Below are positions 20,410 through 32,937 of a stretch of 64,000 bases of DNA, piece by piece. The position numbers and the translations under genes were made by a program. Source of the stretch: Magnaporthiopsis rhizophila (lineage: Eukaryota > Ascomycota > Sordariomycetes > Magnaporthales > Magnaporthaceae); NCBI GenBank assembly GCA_003049465.1, contig PYSS01000160.1, positions 1-64,000 of the forward strand, read 5' to 3'. The number at the start of each line of letters is the position of its first letter. The first letter of the stretch is position 1. The notes beneath the pieces are model-generated. The model did not search any database. It worked only from the letters and a program-made list of their open reading frames with translations, and had not been told where the DNA came from.

Positions 20410-23214
20410 ACTGTCGTTGAGGCACCCTCTTTGATCATGTCACGAGCGGGGTGAAGAGTGGCACAAACGGAGGGGTCATGGAAATGGTTCTAGAAGCTGA
20501 ATTGTGTAGGTATACACTGCGGCACGAAACATGATACATTGGTGCGTGCTTCGTCTGTTCATTTCCTCGGCTGCCATGCGGCATGGGAAAATCTCCAGTG
20601 TGGCACAAGAGCTTGGTCCCGGGAAGCCGACAGATTTTGTCTGGGACAAAGTCCCCCTGCTGTTCATTTCGGAATCTGGGGACCGTCGTCTCAAGGCCCG
20701 TCCTGGTTCCAACGGTTTGGAGAAATCGAATGAATAGGGTCTGTCCCTTGCGGCCGATCTTGATTTGACATGATATGTTTTATAAAATAAGTTTCATGCC
20801 AAATCCTCATCAAATCATCTGCCCTGTAACCTGTTTCCACGTCCTCCCGTCAGGAGATGACCTTCTGGCTAGCACCAAACAGTACCGTAATTCATCTTCA
20901 TCTCTCGGGGAATGGACAGCTTCAAGCGAAGGCGTCTCCTTAATCCGTGAGGGAAAGTGGTCTTCCGATGCGGCCGCCCGGATAAATTCGCTTGCCAAAT
21001 CATCTTTCATGGGAAGCCCAGCAGATCGGCATTAAGCAACAAAAGCCACCTCAATCAGAGCGGCGATCGCGGCCTGCCAGGGGGGCGGCGAAGGAGATCA
21101 GGCCCGAGCTTGGGCCCGCACAGTTGCAGTGCTCGCAGCGTGGCCTTTCCGTGCCGTCGTGCGTTTTGCCTCTAATTGGCTTTTATCTCGCTTCTAATAG
21201 TCCATTGTTCCTCCCGCCCGCTGGTCCCCAGTCCGGGGGCTTGCAACAATCTCCACGTAGTGCAATCGAGAGATGCCGCGGCGGGAACGGCCGTGATTGG
21301 CTGTGTTTCAAGTTTTGCGAAATGAAATATGTTGTTGATCGACTCTTTTCTTTTTTGCTCTTCTTTTTTTTTTTTTTTTCTGTGAGAAACGGCACAGCAT
21401 ACCATACCACCATCGCGACGACGACACGCCAAAATGTCTGTCGATGCATCTTAGACCGCGTCGGTGTGCAACGTGTCTGTTTAGCGCCAGCGCCTCTGAG
21501 CTGGCGCGACTGGCGACGGCTTTGTTTCAAAGACTTGCGAAACGGTCCGGCCACACGGCGCCGCCTGGTTTCAGTCGCTGGCCGCATTGAGGCACTCCCA
21601 ACGGTTTATTTTATTTTATTTTTCTTCCATTTTTTTCGTCCCTTCTTCTGTGCCCGTTGTGTTTATGGCGACCCTGTCTGTTCTTGACAAATAAGACGAA
21701 AGGGCAGCCAAGCTTTTTCGCGGTGCTTTTGCATCACTCCCCTGCGACCTCTACGGGCTGTGCTCGGGCTGCTCCTTGAATAAATTTGACTTTGACGTCT
21801 TTTGTTTCCTTCCCATTCCTGGAGACCTCCAGCCATTTGCCCCTCACTTGAATGCACGTCGGCTGTGAAATGGATGGTGGCACATAATGGAACCATTCCA
21901 CTCATGGAGTCGGAATCCCCACCCAACTGCCGCCAACCCCTGATAATCACCCATCCATTCCGCACCAACAGCAATGCGCATTGGCTGAAAACCGGCCTGT
22001 TGCGAGGCTGGGTTCCTGCCCACGAGCTGCACGGTCCATTGTTTCTTTTGTTGTGAAGCGCACAGCCGAACGTAATGGGTAGCAGTGCGTGGGTGCATCG
22101 TAGCATGGAGACTAGGAGAGTGCAGATTTTTGAGTCGGGCCCCCCTTGTCAGCACACCAACGTTGACCGAGCAAGAAGTTGTTCAAGTTGGTGGCGTGTG
22201 GTTGGCTGAGATGAGCGGTCGCCCCATCGCCGGCCCACCCTCGCCTAGCCGCTCTTGCCCCTTATCGCACCGCACGCAACAAGTCCGCTGCGTGGCCGTC
22301 TTGTCTGCAGGGCGGACAGGCACTGGAAGCGTGCACCAATGCGGTACGGTGTGCCGAATCTGCACGCCAAAACAAGGGGCAGGCAATGGGAGCCCGACGC
22401 TGAGCGGTCAATCAAGTCAATAACGTCGGTCACGGCATCATTTTGCCAAGTTTTTCTCCTCCTTTCCTACTTTCTTTTCCTTCTCCGATCAACCAATCCA
22501 GTGCCATCTTCTCCCCCGTCCACTCTTTTCTGGTCGCGTCGTCATCGCACCTGTCGCTCGCTCTGTATATGTTTTTCTTCTTTCTTTTCTCCTCACCGGT
22601 GCCGTCGTCAATCCGCCGTAGATAATTCTAATCCCTCGTTTTGACTTTATAATCCGACACGCAAGACACCCTCGCCTTGCACTATTTCTGTCTGCTTGGT
22701 GTTTGGGCCACCTTCCCGACCTCCAGCCTCTGCCCGATCCCACCCGGACCCCCTGTCGCTGTTGTTTTTGGCCGCTTGAACGCCCGCGCCCGCACAGCCC
22801 GGCCCATCTTGAGACGTTTGTCACGTCAGGGGCTTCGTCCAATCCTCCCGAACCCACGATCATCTCGTCTTGACCCTCTCCGTCATCAACGTGCCGACCT
22901 GCTGGGCGGCCTAACCCACAGGCACACATTGCGGGAGCTTCATTTTTTCTTCTGCCCTCAATTCTTGGCCCCGTCCCCACACCAGCCACCCGCACTTGAT
23001 CACATCCTCGTGGCAGCCATTGCGGGTAAACACATTCCGTAAACACGCGCCCACTTCCAGAACGCGCCCGTCTGTTGTACACACGATCCGTACACACGAC
23101 CGAGGCGGCGTCGACGACCAAACGACCTTTCGCCCCTGATCTGCTAGCTTATTGAATATTCGGCCGGGAGGCTTGACGAAGTGAGCTTCTGACGAACGAG
23201 GACCGTAGATCCTG
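20410..23214. other. 2.8-kb intergenic region; long promoter of the TBC gene
   Basis: No gene seen. 21000-22400 holds scattered short frames without domains and a T16 run (21364-21379). From 22440 to 23150 the sequence is strongly pyrimidine-rich with TTTCTTTT and CCTCC tracts, the look of a long 5' leader of the TBC-domain gene. Fungal regulators often have leaders of this size. Confidence 0.5.
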
Positions 23215-25624
23215 ATGGGGATCCGGGAGAATGCTCATTGCCGCACCATGATGGCCCTGGATGAGCACGCAATCGACGACATCTCGGCGACTCCCAGCCC
23301 GGGCTCGCCGCCCGGCATGACGGCGTCCAAATCCTCCAAATCCTCCTCCTTTCATTCGCTCAATTCCGACGACGGGAGTGTTCTGGCCGACGCCAGCCAC
23401 TTTGAAGACATCGGCTTGAACGACGACAATGTCGTCCACCGCTTCGACCGAGATGTGCCCACCAAGAGCCCCCCGAATCGCTTCAACCCGAACTTCCCCG
23501 CCGATCTCCGAGCCGCCTCGCGGAGGAACAGGTCGATGCCACGTCCCTCTAATGGCCCGAGAGAGCTGGGAAAGCCGCGTTCCCTGCGCGATATCACCCC
23601 CAAGTCCCGCCCAACCTTCCCTCCGGTTGTCCCGATAGAGACCGACATTCGGAACATCAACGTGCGCAGCACCAACCTCAACACCCTATATCCCGCCCCC
23701 ATGACCAGCCCGATACGATCCAAGAGCTTCGGCGCCCGTAGCACCTCATTGCGCCGCCACAGGAGCCCGAGCCCGAACTGCTCCATGATCCCGAGGGATC
23801 CCAATATGTTGCTCATCAAGCCGCGCAGGAGTAGCTGGCAGTCTACTCACGAACGCAAATCCGTCACGGAACTCGAGAGGGAATGTGACGAGGACGACGA
23901 CGATATCCCCGACTACCTGATCCTCGATAACGTGCCAATCTCGCCCAGGCCCCAATCGGAGCGCTCGGGGAGGAGCCGGGCCAGCTCCAAAGGCAACTCG
24001 CCCGAGAGGCCTCCTCCCCATAGGGTTCGCAGTGTTGGGAACGGCACGCCGCCGGTCGCCATGGCCCATGGCTCGCTCAAGTCACCCACCTGGAAGTCGG
24101 ACAGCCTCCTGACTACATCGCCCACAGCCATGAACAGCATGGCTAGCCCCACGTCGACACCGTCCAGCGGTGCCGTGAGCCCCTCCAAGGCGAGGACGAA
24201 GAGCTGGACTGCGGCCCTGGCAGACCTCAACGCCGAGGCGAAGGCGCTTACGGAGAAGCTCGAGGAGCACGCCGACGAGCTCCAGCAAAGGTCGCAGCAG
24301 AGATGCAGTACAGGATCTATGCCGACGAGCAAGAGCGCTTCCGACAAGGTTGAGAGCAAACCCCGCCACAAGTCGGCTTTGCCCGAGTTGCCGCCCCTCC
24401 GCCGGTCCAACATTATGATCGACCCGCTCCCCGTATCCAAGGAGAAGGAGGCGGTGCTTTCGCGCACCCGGCCGTCATGGCTTCCTCCGAAAGACCCCGC
24501 CGAAGAGCGACGCCACCTGAAGGAGTACCAGCGCATGATGGCACAGAGCGCCGAGGCGGACAAGCGCCGTGAGACGGCCAGGAAGCTGAAGTCGGAGTGC
24601 CGCGATACGGCCGTGGACTGCTTGATGCAGATCTGGGAGCGTGATGTGTTGCCGAGGTGGAACGAGGCCATCTGCGAACGTCGCACTCGAGAGCTTTGGT
24701 GGAAAGGTGTAGCTCCGCGCAGCCGCGGCGCCGTCTGGATGCGTGCCATTGGCAACGAGCTCGGGCTCAGCGAGACGTCATACCGCGCCGCCCTCCGCCG
24801 CGCCGGTGAGGCCCAAGAGCGCGATGCCAGCGGCAAGGGCACCAATGGCGATCAAAAGTTCGCTCGCTGGCTACGGGCCATCCACCGCGACGTCGAATCG
24901 GCCACCTGGACCGAGCTCAAGATCTTCCAAAAGGGCGCGCCGCTTCACCAGAGCCTCGTCGATGTCCTCTCGGCTTACGCCATGTACCGAAGCGACATTG
25001 GCTATGTTCCCGGTTGCAACGTAAGTTTGTCGATTATCTTTTCGCCGCTTCCCTGAATCGGCTGGTTCTTTGAAATGGCCATCGTTCTAACCACCTTCCT
25101 TTCAGACCATGGCTGCGCTATTGCTTCTCAACCTCCCTTCGGCCACTGAAGCCTTCATCGCTCTGGCCAACCTCCTGAACAGGCCGCTCCCGTTGAGCTT
25201 CTACGCCGCTGACCCAGGGGCCAAGTCAACCGCATACAGCCTGATCCTGCAGACGCTTGCTAAAAAGTCACCCAGTCTGCACGAGCACTTGATGAAGCTG
25301 CCAGACCACGATCCGGACGCGTACCTAAGCGAGCTCTTCACGTCTCTCTTCACTGGATACCTTCCCCTCGACGCGGCCGCCAGGTTGTGGGACGTTTACG
25401 TTTTCGAGGGCGACAAGGTGCTGGTACGGGCCGCCGTGGCACTCCTCATCGAGCGCGAGATGTCACTGTTGGGGGCTACGCGTGTGAGCGAAATCAAGAC
25501 CGTCCTGGAAGGTGGCTCGCTCACCGGCACGCCCGGCACTGCTCCTCGGACACAACACGTGGTTGGCCGGCCTGGGGAGGAGGACGCCTGGATCCAGGCT
25601 GTACGGGAGGCCGGCAAGGTTTAG
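23215..25624 (+). CDS. TBC-domain (Rab-GAP type) protein with altered catalytic fingers
   Basis: Exons 23215-25020 and 25106-25624 (intron GTAAGT...TTTCAG with a TCTAAC branch site) give 774 residues. The first 400 residues are serine/proline-rich and disordered with acidic patches. A basic helix (EERRHLKEYQRMMAQSAEAD) precedes the TBC domain at about 488-760, which opens with LWWKGVAPRSRGAVW and includes LVDVLSAYAMYRSDIGYVPGCN, AALLLLNL, YLPLDAAARLWDVYVFEGD. Active TBC proteins use an Arg in IxxDxxR and a Gln in YxQ. Here the first motif is IHRDVESAT (residues 556-564, no Arg at the expected place) and the second is YVPGCN (Pro for Gln). Loss of both suggests a Rab-binding or non-canonical member. 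A fungal subfamily with YVxG at this site may be the parent group. Confidence 0.85.
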
Positions 25625-27011
25625 CGGCCGTTTGCTGTCGCTCGCTCCGCCTCATGCTTCCGCCGGTCAACACAGCGTTCCATTGAACCAATCATCATCT
25701 TTCGCCAAATTAACGGAAGCGGCCTCGTGCTGTCTAACACTCACTTGCCGTTCCACACTCGCATGCTTTCCGGGCTACCCCATGCCATCGCCGGGGTACA
25801 CGACACGGAATCTTACATATTTCCTCTCCTGGCTACCATGACCAGCGTCTGGCAAACCGCCGAGTCTCCTAGTTGCTTCTCCTTCTCCCATCCAGCATTT
25901 ACATGGACAAGCCCTGGAATATTGCATAGCTCAGGCAACTATGCAATTCTTGCATATCGGACGGATTCCTCCCTTCTTTTTTGTTCTCGGGGTTCTTGCC
26001 ACGACCATTTACCTTCCATTTCTACCTATCTTCCCATCCACCGACATACTTACCTTGACGGACAGCCGTTTCGCCTGACCCTTATTGCTTATATTCTAAT
26101 TCTTACCAGCCCTGCCAAACACGCCAGGTTGCGTTCCGCCTTTTGTCTTTCTTGGTCCCCGCATGTTGCGACCAAGTGGAAATAACGACATCTGCCGAAC
26201 ATTTTGCTTTATGCGGACATGTTCTTCAGCCAAATTTGTGGAAATTCCTTGTCCCTGTACTTCTCGGCAACAATATGGCGTTGCCTGCGTTAAGGCGTTT
26301 CCCTTCTTTCTTGTATATGATGACCTGATTTTCGGCATTTTCCATTTTCTTGTGTATTCATGATGGATTTTGGCGCTTTGGGAGGCTTTACTTCACGAGG
26401 CGGTGATTTGACGCAAATGGCCTGGCCACATGTGCGGGCATTGGCTATTATCAATGAAAATTTGGATGTCTTGGACATTGTTCTCTGTCATGTGACTCCT
26501 TTGTGTACTGACCATTACGATCTTACTTGCTCACGCCCTGCACTGTTGGCTATAAGATTGACTGCCGTTGAAACGAGCGACTGGAAGATCGCCCACCAAA
26601 GTCAGAAGTGGTCGGTGGCCAATCAGGAAAGGCTCGTTCCTGGACAATGGACGTCATCCCGTGACCTGATCGGAGTGACGCACTCACAGGCGGGAGAAAG
26701 ATGACGCACGCCAAGACTTTCGAAGCAAGCCTCACCTGCCGCGTCTTGCCTGCGCCATCCCAGCACGCAAGGACTGGGCAGCAGGAGCTCTCCTGCTTGT
26801 CGGTCAAAGGCACCACTTTATAAGCTGCGTGGGCTCCTCGGCGCGTCCAAGAATATTCATCTCGGCACAGAACGCTCCCACACACCCCACCACCACCACC
26901 ATCTAGTCCATCCAACACTGCTGAACAAGGCCAAGCATATCCATTCTCAACACCAAGCCTCAGTCAAGGTCGGGTGAGAAAGGTCCTTTCATCTGGTTGT
27001 TGTACATCCTT

Positions 27012-27014
<3 letters not shown>
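25625..27014. other. Intergenic; 3' flank of the TBC gene and upstream DNA of the small ORF
   Basis: Lower GC than the coding neighbours, no recognisable gene. 26880-26905 is a CAC-rich patch. Confidence 0.5.
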
Positions 27015-27050
<36 letters not shown>

Positions 27051-27062
27051 NNNNNNNNNNNN

Positions 27063-27096
<34 letters not shown>
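27015..27096 (+). repeat. Poly(T) tract interrupted by a 12-N assembly gap
   Basis: T36 (27015-27050), twelve N (27051-27062), then T34 (27063-27096). The true length is unknown. The assembler could not bridge the homopolymer. Confidence 0.97.
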
Positions 27097-27097
<1 letters not shown>

Positions 27098-27196
27098 GGT
27101 ACTAACCGGGCATCGTCCCTCACAGAACATCGAGAGTCACTTTTTCGCCATCGACACATCACAGGCGCAACAACAACAACAACATCGTACCCGAAA

Positions 27197-27331
27197 ATGC
27201 CCTTCTTCTACACCAAGGCGTTCGGCGGCAGGCACGTGGGCTCGAGCGTCACGGTAGATCGACATGGCGTCCGCCGAGGGCCGTGGAGGTTCAGCTTCGG
27301 GCGCTTCAACTGCTTCAAGCACCGTTACTGA
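27197..27331 (+). CDS. Small basic ORF, 44 residues
   Basis: ATG at 27197 in good context (CCGAAAATGC) after a leader with a CAA-repeat (27168-27183), an arrangement seen in translated fungal messages. The product is MPFFYTKAFGGRHVG followed by an Arg/Phe-rich C-terminus (RRGPWRFSFGRFNCFKHRY). No intron, no signal peptide and no known family. A second short frame (ATG at 27264, 60 codons, to 27446) overlaps it; which, if either, is used is not decidable. It is kept because the start context and leader look genuine. Confidence 0.4.
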   Translation: MPFFYTKAFGGRHVGSSVTVDRHGVRRGPWRFSFGRFNCFKHRY

Positions 27332-27751
27332 GGTGTTGGACTACGCTGTCATGTACCGGACTGGCTACACGCGAGGGCACGAGCTCCCCGAGATACCGCC
27401 GACCTATACACTCGAGGCTATGATTCACGACTTTTCAGCTTGTTAAATTGAATACCCCTCATCATCCTACGCAACCGCACAACCACCGACCGCGATTGGT
27501 TCTTGGTTTTTTTCTGCTTTTGCTTTTTTTTTTTTTTTTTTTTTTTTACATCAAGGACTGGCTGGCGATGCTTTCAATGGGAGACCCTGCTACGTCTTGA
27601 GGCAGGAAGCTTGGAATGTTTGACGTAGGCAGAGACAATTCATAATTAATACCGAGTTTTGTTTTGCTTGGATCTAATCTCTATGGAAACCTGATCGTCC
27701 GCCACAAACGCCCATGTTTGATTTCAAAACAACGAAACTCGGACCTGCGCC
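27332..27751. other. Intergenic with T24 run
   Basis: Contains T24 at 27524-27547 and the end of the overlapping short frame. It is the convergent 3' region of the small ORF and the DUF2470 gene. Confidence 0.5.
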
Positions 27752-28480
27752 TCAACGAGACTTGGCTTGCCTCTCGAGAATCTCGCGCTTCTTCTGCAGC
27801 ACCATGCGGTCAAAGCGGCGAAAGGCGGGGTAGCCCTCGAGGGAGGTCCAGAAGATCCAAAACAGGCCCGCAAAGGACGCCGCGGCGATGCCGTGCCTGC
27901 GCAGACGGGAGCGGTACATGACGATGCACTCGACGACGTGGATGAGCACGACGGGTATGGCGATCAGCCTCACCAGCCACGCAAACGTCCCGGGCCCGCC
28001 GGGGAACCGGGACGCCGCCACCACGTTCCAGGCCGACGTGCCCGGCTCGAGGCGGCCGGAGCAGACGAGCGCGTAGCTGAAGATGTAGAAGCCGACGGCG
28101 CCCGCGGTGAGCAAATCCGGGAACAGGGCGGGCCAGCGCACCGCGTCGGCCGACGAGGAGGACGATCCCAGATCCGGCACCAGGTCCGGCTCGGTCAGGG
28201 CGGCGCGGGCGGTCCAGGCCATGTCGACCAGGACGGGGGCACGCTCGGACCAGGATTTGAGGGCCGGACGCAGGAGGACGTGGTGGGTTTTTGCGGTGGG
28301 CCCCGCCGTGATGGTCATGCGGCGCAGGTCGAGAGAGACGAGGCGGGCGTTGGCGGCGTCGGGCTCGGGAACACCGTTGTAGTAGCGGAGGTAGAGGGAG
28401 AGGTCGGAGGCGTGGTCCGAGTTCATGTGCCCTACAGTGCGCTCGTGTTCGGCGTGGGGGATGTCGATGTTGGCGGCCAT
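27752..28480 (-). CDS. DUF2470-domain integral membrane protein
   Basis: Intronless, 242 residues, ATG complementary to 28478-28480. Residues 8-100 are a DUF2470 domain, with the hallmark HERTVGHMNSDHASDL near 13-28 and LRRMTITAG further on. This fold is related to the split-barrel domains of haem-handling and PNPOx-like proteins. Three hydrophobic segments follow at about 125-140, 165-185 and 195-212 (TAGAVGFYIFSYALV, LVRLIAIPVVLIHVVECIVM, AAASFAGLFWIFWTSLEGY), then a basic cytosolic tail (LQKKREILERQAKSR). DUF2470 plus membrane-helix proteins are widespread in ascomycetes with no assigned role. The gene is convergent with the small ORF upstream and tandem with the receptor gene. Confidence 0.85.
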   Translation of the reverse strand: MAANIDIPHAEHERTVGHMNSDHASDLSLYLRYYNGVPEPDAANARLVSLDLRRMTITAGPTAKTHHVLLRPALKSWSERAPVLVDMAWTARAALTEPDLVPDLGSSSSSADAVRWPALFPDLLTAGAVGFYIFSYALVCSGRLEPGTSAWNVVAASRFPGGPGTFAWLVRLIAIPVVLIHVVECIVMYRSRLRRHGIAAASFAGLFWIFWTSLEGYPAFRRFDRMVLQKKREILERQAKSR

Positions 28481-28976
28481 TTTGGATGCTGTATTGGCTG
28501 TCTGTCGTTAGGGACGAGGGTGTGGGTGGAGGTGGTGATGAGGCTGCCCACCTGGTGTGGGAGGATTGAACAGGACGTACGCTGCTAAAAATGTAGCCGC
28601 TCGGATCATATCGGGCGTCCCTTTTTCCCCCGCAGGTCCGGAGGTCGGGCGCTCCGACCAGAGGACGCAGTGTGGATTGATGTTGACCGAAGATCAATTG
28701 CTGCATATTAGTGGGTTGGTTTCGGGGCGGGGCAGCCGCTGCAGGGCTGTGGGCCCGTGCCATCCCCAATGGGGCTGCCCCCGCTGGGATCCGTCAACCT
28801 GACGTTGAAAGGGCTCCTGGCTCACATGCCCATAACGGGGTCGGTCAATTGATATGCGCCTAATAACACCGACACACCGTCCGTTGTCGTCCGCCATTAC
28901 TTATTAATAGTACAAGTTTTGTGTGTTCGGCCTGCAGGCCTGGGGGAAAGAAACCCGATGGTTCCTAGCCCCTCAA
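28481..28976. other. Intergenic between two minus-strand genes
   Basis: Promoter region of the DUF2470 gene. Nothing else is recognised. Confidence 0.5.
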
Positions 28977-30762
28977 CTAACTGCCCCTTGCGTTTTCTGG
29001 TGCCGCCCCGATTTGGTTTCCCTCGCCGTTTCTCTCACCATCCCGCAACGTACTAAGCGACGACGTGCTAAACTTGGTCTCCACCACCTGCGAGCTGCTG
29101 GTCGTCTCCTTGAGCTCGACGGCGCGGCTGTCCTTGGTCTGCCGCGACGTCGACGACGACGCCCCGCCGCGCAGACTCGGCGTGAAGTCGGCGGCGACCG
29201 AGGCGTTTAGGGATGTCAACCGCTGCCGGAACGTGCGCCCCCTCGCCGACTCGATGGCCGGCAGCCCTCCCCGGCGGCCTGGGTCCTTGCTCGGGAACAC
29301 GACGCGCACCAGCACGCGGATGGCCGGCAGGCTGATGACCATGACCGACACGGCGATCTCGACGCCCGACCAGATGAAGGCGTCGGTCGAGTCCCACGTC
29401 GGGTTGCGGCTGTTGCCAAACTTGACGACGTACTGCACGCGCGTGCAGCTCGTGATCAGAATGAAAACGCCCAGCCCGAACATGCCCGCCGCCTTCCCGC
29501 GCAGCCGCCGGTCCAACCTGGTCACGACGGGGATGGGGATGCCAAGGATGACCAGGTCGAGCGCGATGCTGACGGCGGCCACGGCGAGGGTGAGCGCGTT
29601 GACGTTGATGCACCTCGGGTCGCCCGCCAGGGACGCCAGCCCTTCGGTCCAGCCCTCCCAGAAGACGCTGACGGGGATGCACTGGAACACCTGAAGCAGC
29701 ACCAGCGTCGTCGTCGACGCGCCCACCACGCCCAGCGTCGCGAAGATGACGCGCCGCACCCCCTGGTGCGGGAGCACGCGCAGGTAGAAGCACAGTATCG
29801 ACGCCTTGGTCAGCCCCAGCAGCAGCACGTAGAGCGTCTCTCCGGCGTAGAAGAGCTTGAGCGACTCGGTTATGGCGCCCGGCTCCACGAACCATATGTC
29901 GATGCTGCGTCACGGGTAGTATTCCGGGCATGTCAGTGCGTGCGAGTCTGGAAGTGGCAAGGGGCTACGCACCCGAACGCTAGATAGCCCGCTAAGGCAC
30001 AGACACCCTCTCCAACGTTAGCACTAATGTCAGTGTGAGCCTCTTGGACGCGGAAGCACTGACCGTAGTGGCCGCAAAACAAGAATCCCATGTACAATGG
30101 CTGAGATGAGTGAAACTTTTGTCAGCCTCCAGCAGCAGCCCTTCCCGAGACCCCGCCCGTCCGTCTTACCAATATGGCCGCACTTATCCAGTCGTCCAGC
30201 CCGGTGCGGTCCATGGTGTACCACCGCGAGAAGATGCGCAGGCAGATGCACAGCAGCGCGGTGCTGTGCAATATGCCCAAGATGCGGATGTCGAACTTGC
30301 GGAGTCGGAGCGGGAGATCGCAGACCTGGGCCTGAACCAGTCCGACTTCTTTTGTTGTTTCGTCAGCTTTCTGTCTCGTCTCCTTTGTGCGCGTCCAATG
30401 AATGCTCTTACTAATGGCGTCGGGCCCGGTGCAGTTGGCCACGATGCAGTCCTGGAGCCGGTCGTGTAGGTCCTCGTTGCCGCACATGCACGTGGTGTTG
30501 GTCACCGACCCGCATGGCGAGCTGGGGAGAGACTGCACTATGCAGCTTGTCTAAGAGACGGTTTTCGAAAGTACCCGGTAGGTAAGCATCGCCGCCGTGG
30601 TGAAGCAGCATTCTGTTTCCCCTACCCTCCCTCGCGACCACGTACCCCGCAGGCTGGGAGCTGGGAGATGGCTTGGCTTATCGTTATCCCGGCTTGACAT
30701 AGTGTCGACAGGGACGATATTGTGAACAGAGAGACGAAGAGAGGAGAGCCTAGTAGCCTCAT
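28977..30762 (-). CDS. CFEM-domain PTH11-type seven-helix receptor
   Basis: Six exons inferred on the minus strand: 30646-30762, 30412-30532, 30170-30348, 30064-30100, 29973-30009, 28977-29904; phases fit and give 472 residues. Two micro-exons of 37 bases each are notable. Residues 1-26 are a signal peptide (FVSLFTISSLSTLCQA). A CFEM-like extracellular domain follows (ISQAISQLPACG, SPCGSVTNTTCMCGNEDLHD, CIVANCTG), then the rhodopsin-like PTH11 core: RILGILHSTALLCICLRIFS, LDDWISAAIL, YLAFGIDIWFVEPG, LLLGLTKASILCFYLRVLP, VFQCIPVSVFWEG, AFIWSGVEIAVSVMVISLPA. The tail is serine-rich and cytosolic. As spliced here the CFEM domain shows six cysteines rather than eight, so one CFEM exon border may be wrong or the domain reduced. 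PTH11-type receptors sense surfaces or nutrients in plant-associated fungi. Confidence 0.85.
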
Positions 30763-32937
30763 CTTGTCGGTCGGGGAGTGGATACCCTAGGTTGTATGGG
30801 GCAGGCCGCTGTCTAGCATCGGTTCGCGGACTGTTGTGTCGTGGGGTAGGGAGGCTGCTTCTCCTTTTTTTATATATCCTCTCTCACTTTTCATTTCGGG
30901 CTTTTTTTTTTTTTTTTTTTTTTTTAATTAAGAAACCCGGGTTGCGGGGGACCGGATAGGATAACAAGAGGCGGCAGTTTGCGCGACGGGGAGACAGGGA
31001 GACGCGGTTCGCTGGTCATTGGCATGTACGACACGCGGCGGTTTGTTTTCTTTGCCCTTTCCCCCGTGAAGCGGGAGAGGAAAGGGTGGCAGGGCGGAAC
31101 GGCGGAGCAAACAAAAAAAGGGACCGGGTTTTTAAATGTGAACGCAGCGGCTAATCTCTACGAGAAGGGATGGTCCCTTCTCGTCGTGGTCGCGGCCCCG
31201 TCTGATCATATTTCCTTTGAGCTAGCGGATCAGTCCCGCGTCCTCCCCCACTTGTTCCTACCTAGTACCTAAGATGCCTTTATCTGGTGCTCAGAGTTGG
31301 GCGGTCGGGTTGAGATCGGCGATATATTGATTGGCATGAACCCGCTCACTAGTGGATGAAACATTATGCCACCTCGTGGTCGGGCTGGAGAGGCTGTGTA
31401 CTGAGGAAGCTTTTTGTGTATCCGGTTTGCGTTCGGGCTGGACGCATGGGCAGGTTTTTTTTTTCTTTTTAATTTGGAATTACCATTGTTGGGCACGCGC
31501 GTATATGCCGGGTCTCCCGCATACACACCGCAGCTTGCTCCCTTTTGTTGCGCAGCCTGGGTAGGTACCCCAAGACGGATCGGAGCTGGCAAAGCTATGC
31601 CACCGATCAGAGACTCATTCCGGTCGTAGCGCCTGGCATCCATGTACGAGCTAGACACATTCACGTAACACGGCGTGGTCTGACTCCATGTGTACAAAGG
31701 TACTGCATGTGTCACTCGGACAGCTTTCCGTACTGCAGTCAGAGGATAGCTGTTCTTTCTCCGCAGTTGGGGTGCATTCGCCGGGGAGGGTGCCAAGTCG
31801 AGCCAACTCATGATATGCCTACATATGCGGCAGCTCTACCGATAACCGCCACGCTCCCCCACTCCCATCGTCGACGCACTGGTATTTTTGCATTTTCCCA
31901 TCTCGGATTTTGACTTTTCTCCATGTTCGTGTTTGGCGCACTATTCCTTAATTCACATAACTCCACCGGGCAGCTGCTGAACCTTGCCGGGTTCCCCCTT
32001 GGACAAACAAAAAACCAGTATGGTGCAGGGTTTGGGGAATGCCCACTCATTCAGACGAGTCGACGTCTCGGCAGCTTCCGCACTAGTAGATCCAGATATC
32101 GACGTTATCGACGTCATGTCAAAGGACCGGAGACGCGACCTTTCCCCCGGGGCTTTTTAATGAGCAGGGAGGGCTCGACTGCGCTTGTTGTTGCTCCCAG
32201 CGGCATCGGGTCACCTGCTGACTCTGCAACTATTTCCGTTACCGCTAAATATCTCGAGCTTTTCGCGAAAATGCTAGTCCCTGGGCACAATGAGCGTGTT
32301 TGGTTTACATGGGCATAGTGACCCAGACAAAACACTAGGTAGGGACCGTGATTGGCGTCGGGCGGCATCCAACCAACGTGTTAGCAGCTGCTATTGGCTT
32401 GACAAAACTGTAGGTAGCAACAAACTGAGGTCCTCGCACGTGACGACAAAACCGGCCGGGGCGACGAGGCGGCTCCGGAGGCAAGGCTCCAACACTTTCT
32501 ACAGCGAAATCGGGCGGGCGTTAGGCGAGCGCCGGGTGCCTAAATGGGAGCCTCCACTGCCGCGCCGGTCTTAAGCTTGATCAACGTTTTCTTGGGCGCA
32601 GGCGTGTTTTCAACCTCGGGCTCGCTCCCTGGGGCGGACGACGCCCCGAGCTAACCTCCTCAACCTCGTTTTGACGCTTAACGCACTAAACTCTGCTTCG
32701 GCATCGTTGCCAGGCCGCGCCGCCTTCCTCATGGGCTGTCTTTGCCGAACAGAATGTCGAGCGGGCGCCTCGGGGGGTGCGGGCGCGTTTCTTCAGACCA
32801 TCTCTGTTTTGGGCGTCAGTACTTCGTTTACAGCCAAAAAAAAAAAAAAAAAAAATGACGGCGAGGTTGGGAATAGCTTCACCGATCGACTTCATGTTAA
32901 AATTCACGTTGGTACGTATGCTAGCACTCGTTGTTGG
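30763..32937. other. Intergenic; receptor promoter then relic-like DNA
   Basis: 30763-30930 is the receptor's 5' flank with a T24 run (30902-30925). From 31100 to 32935 only short frames without domains occur; an A20 run lies at 32836-32855. No gene is supportable. Confidence 0.5.
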
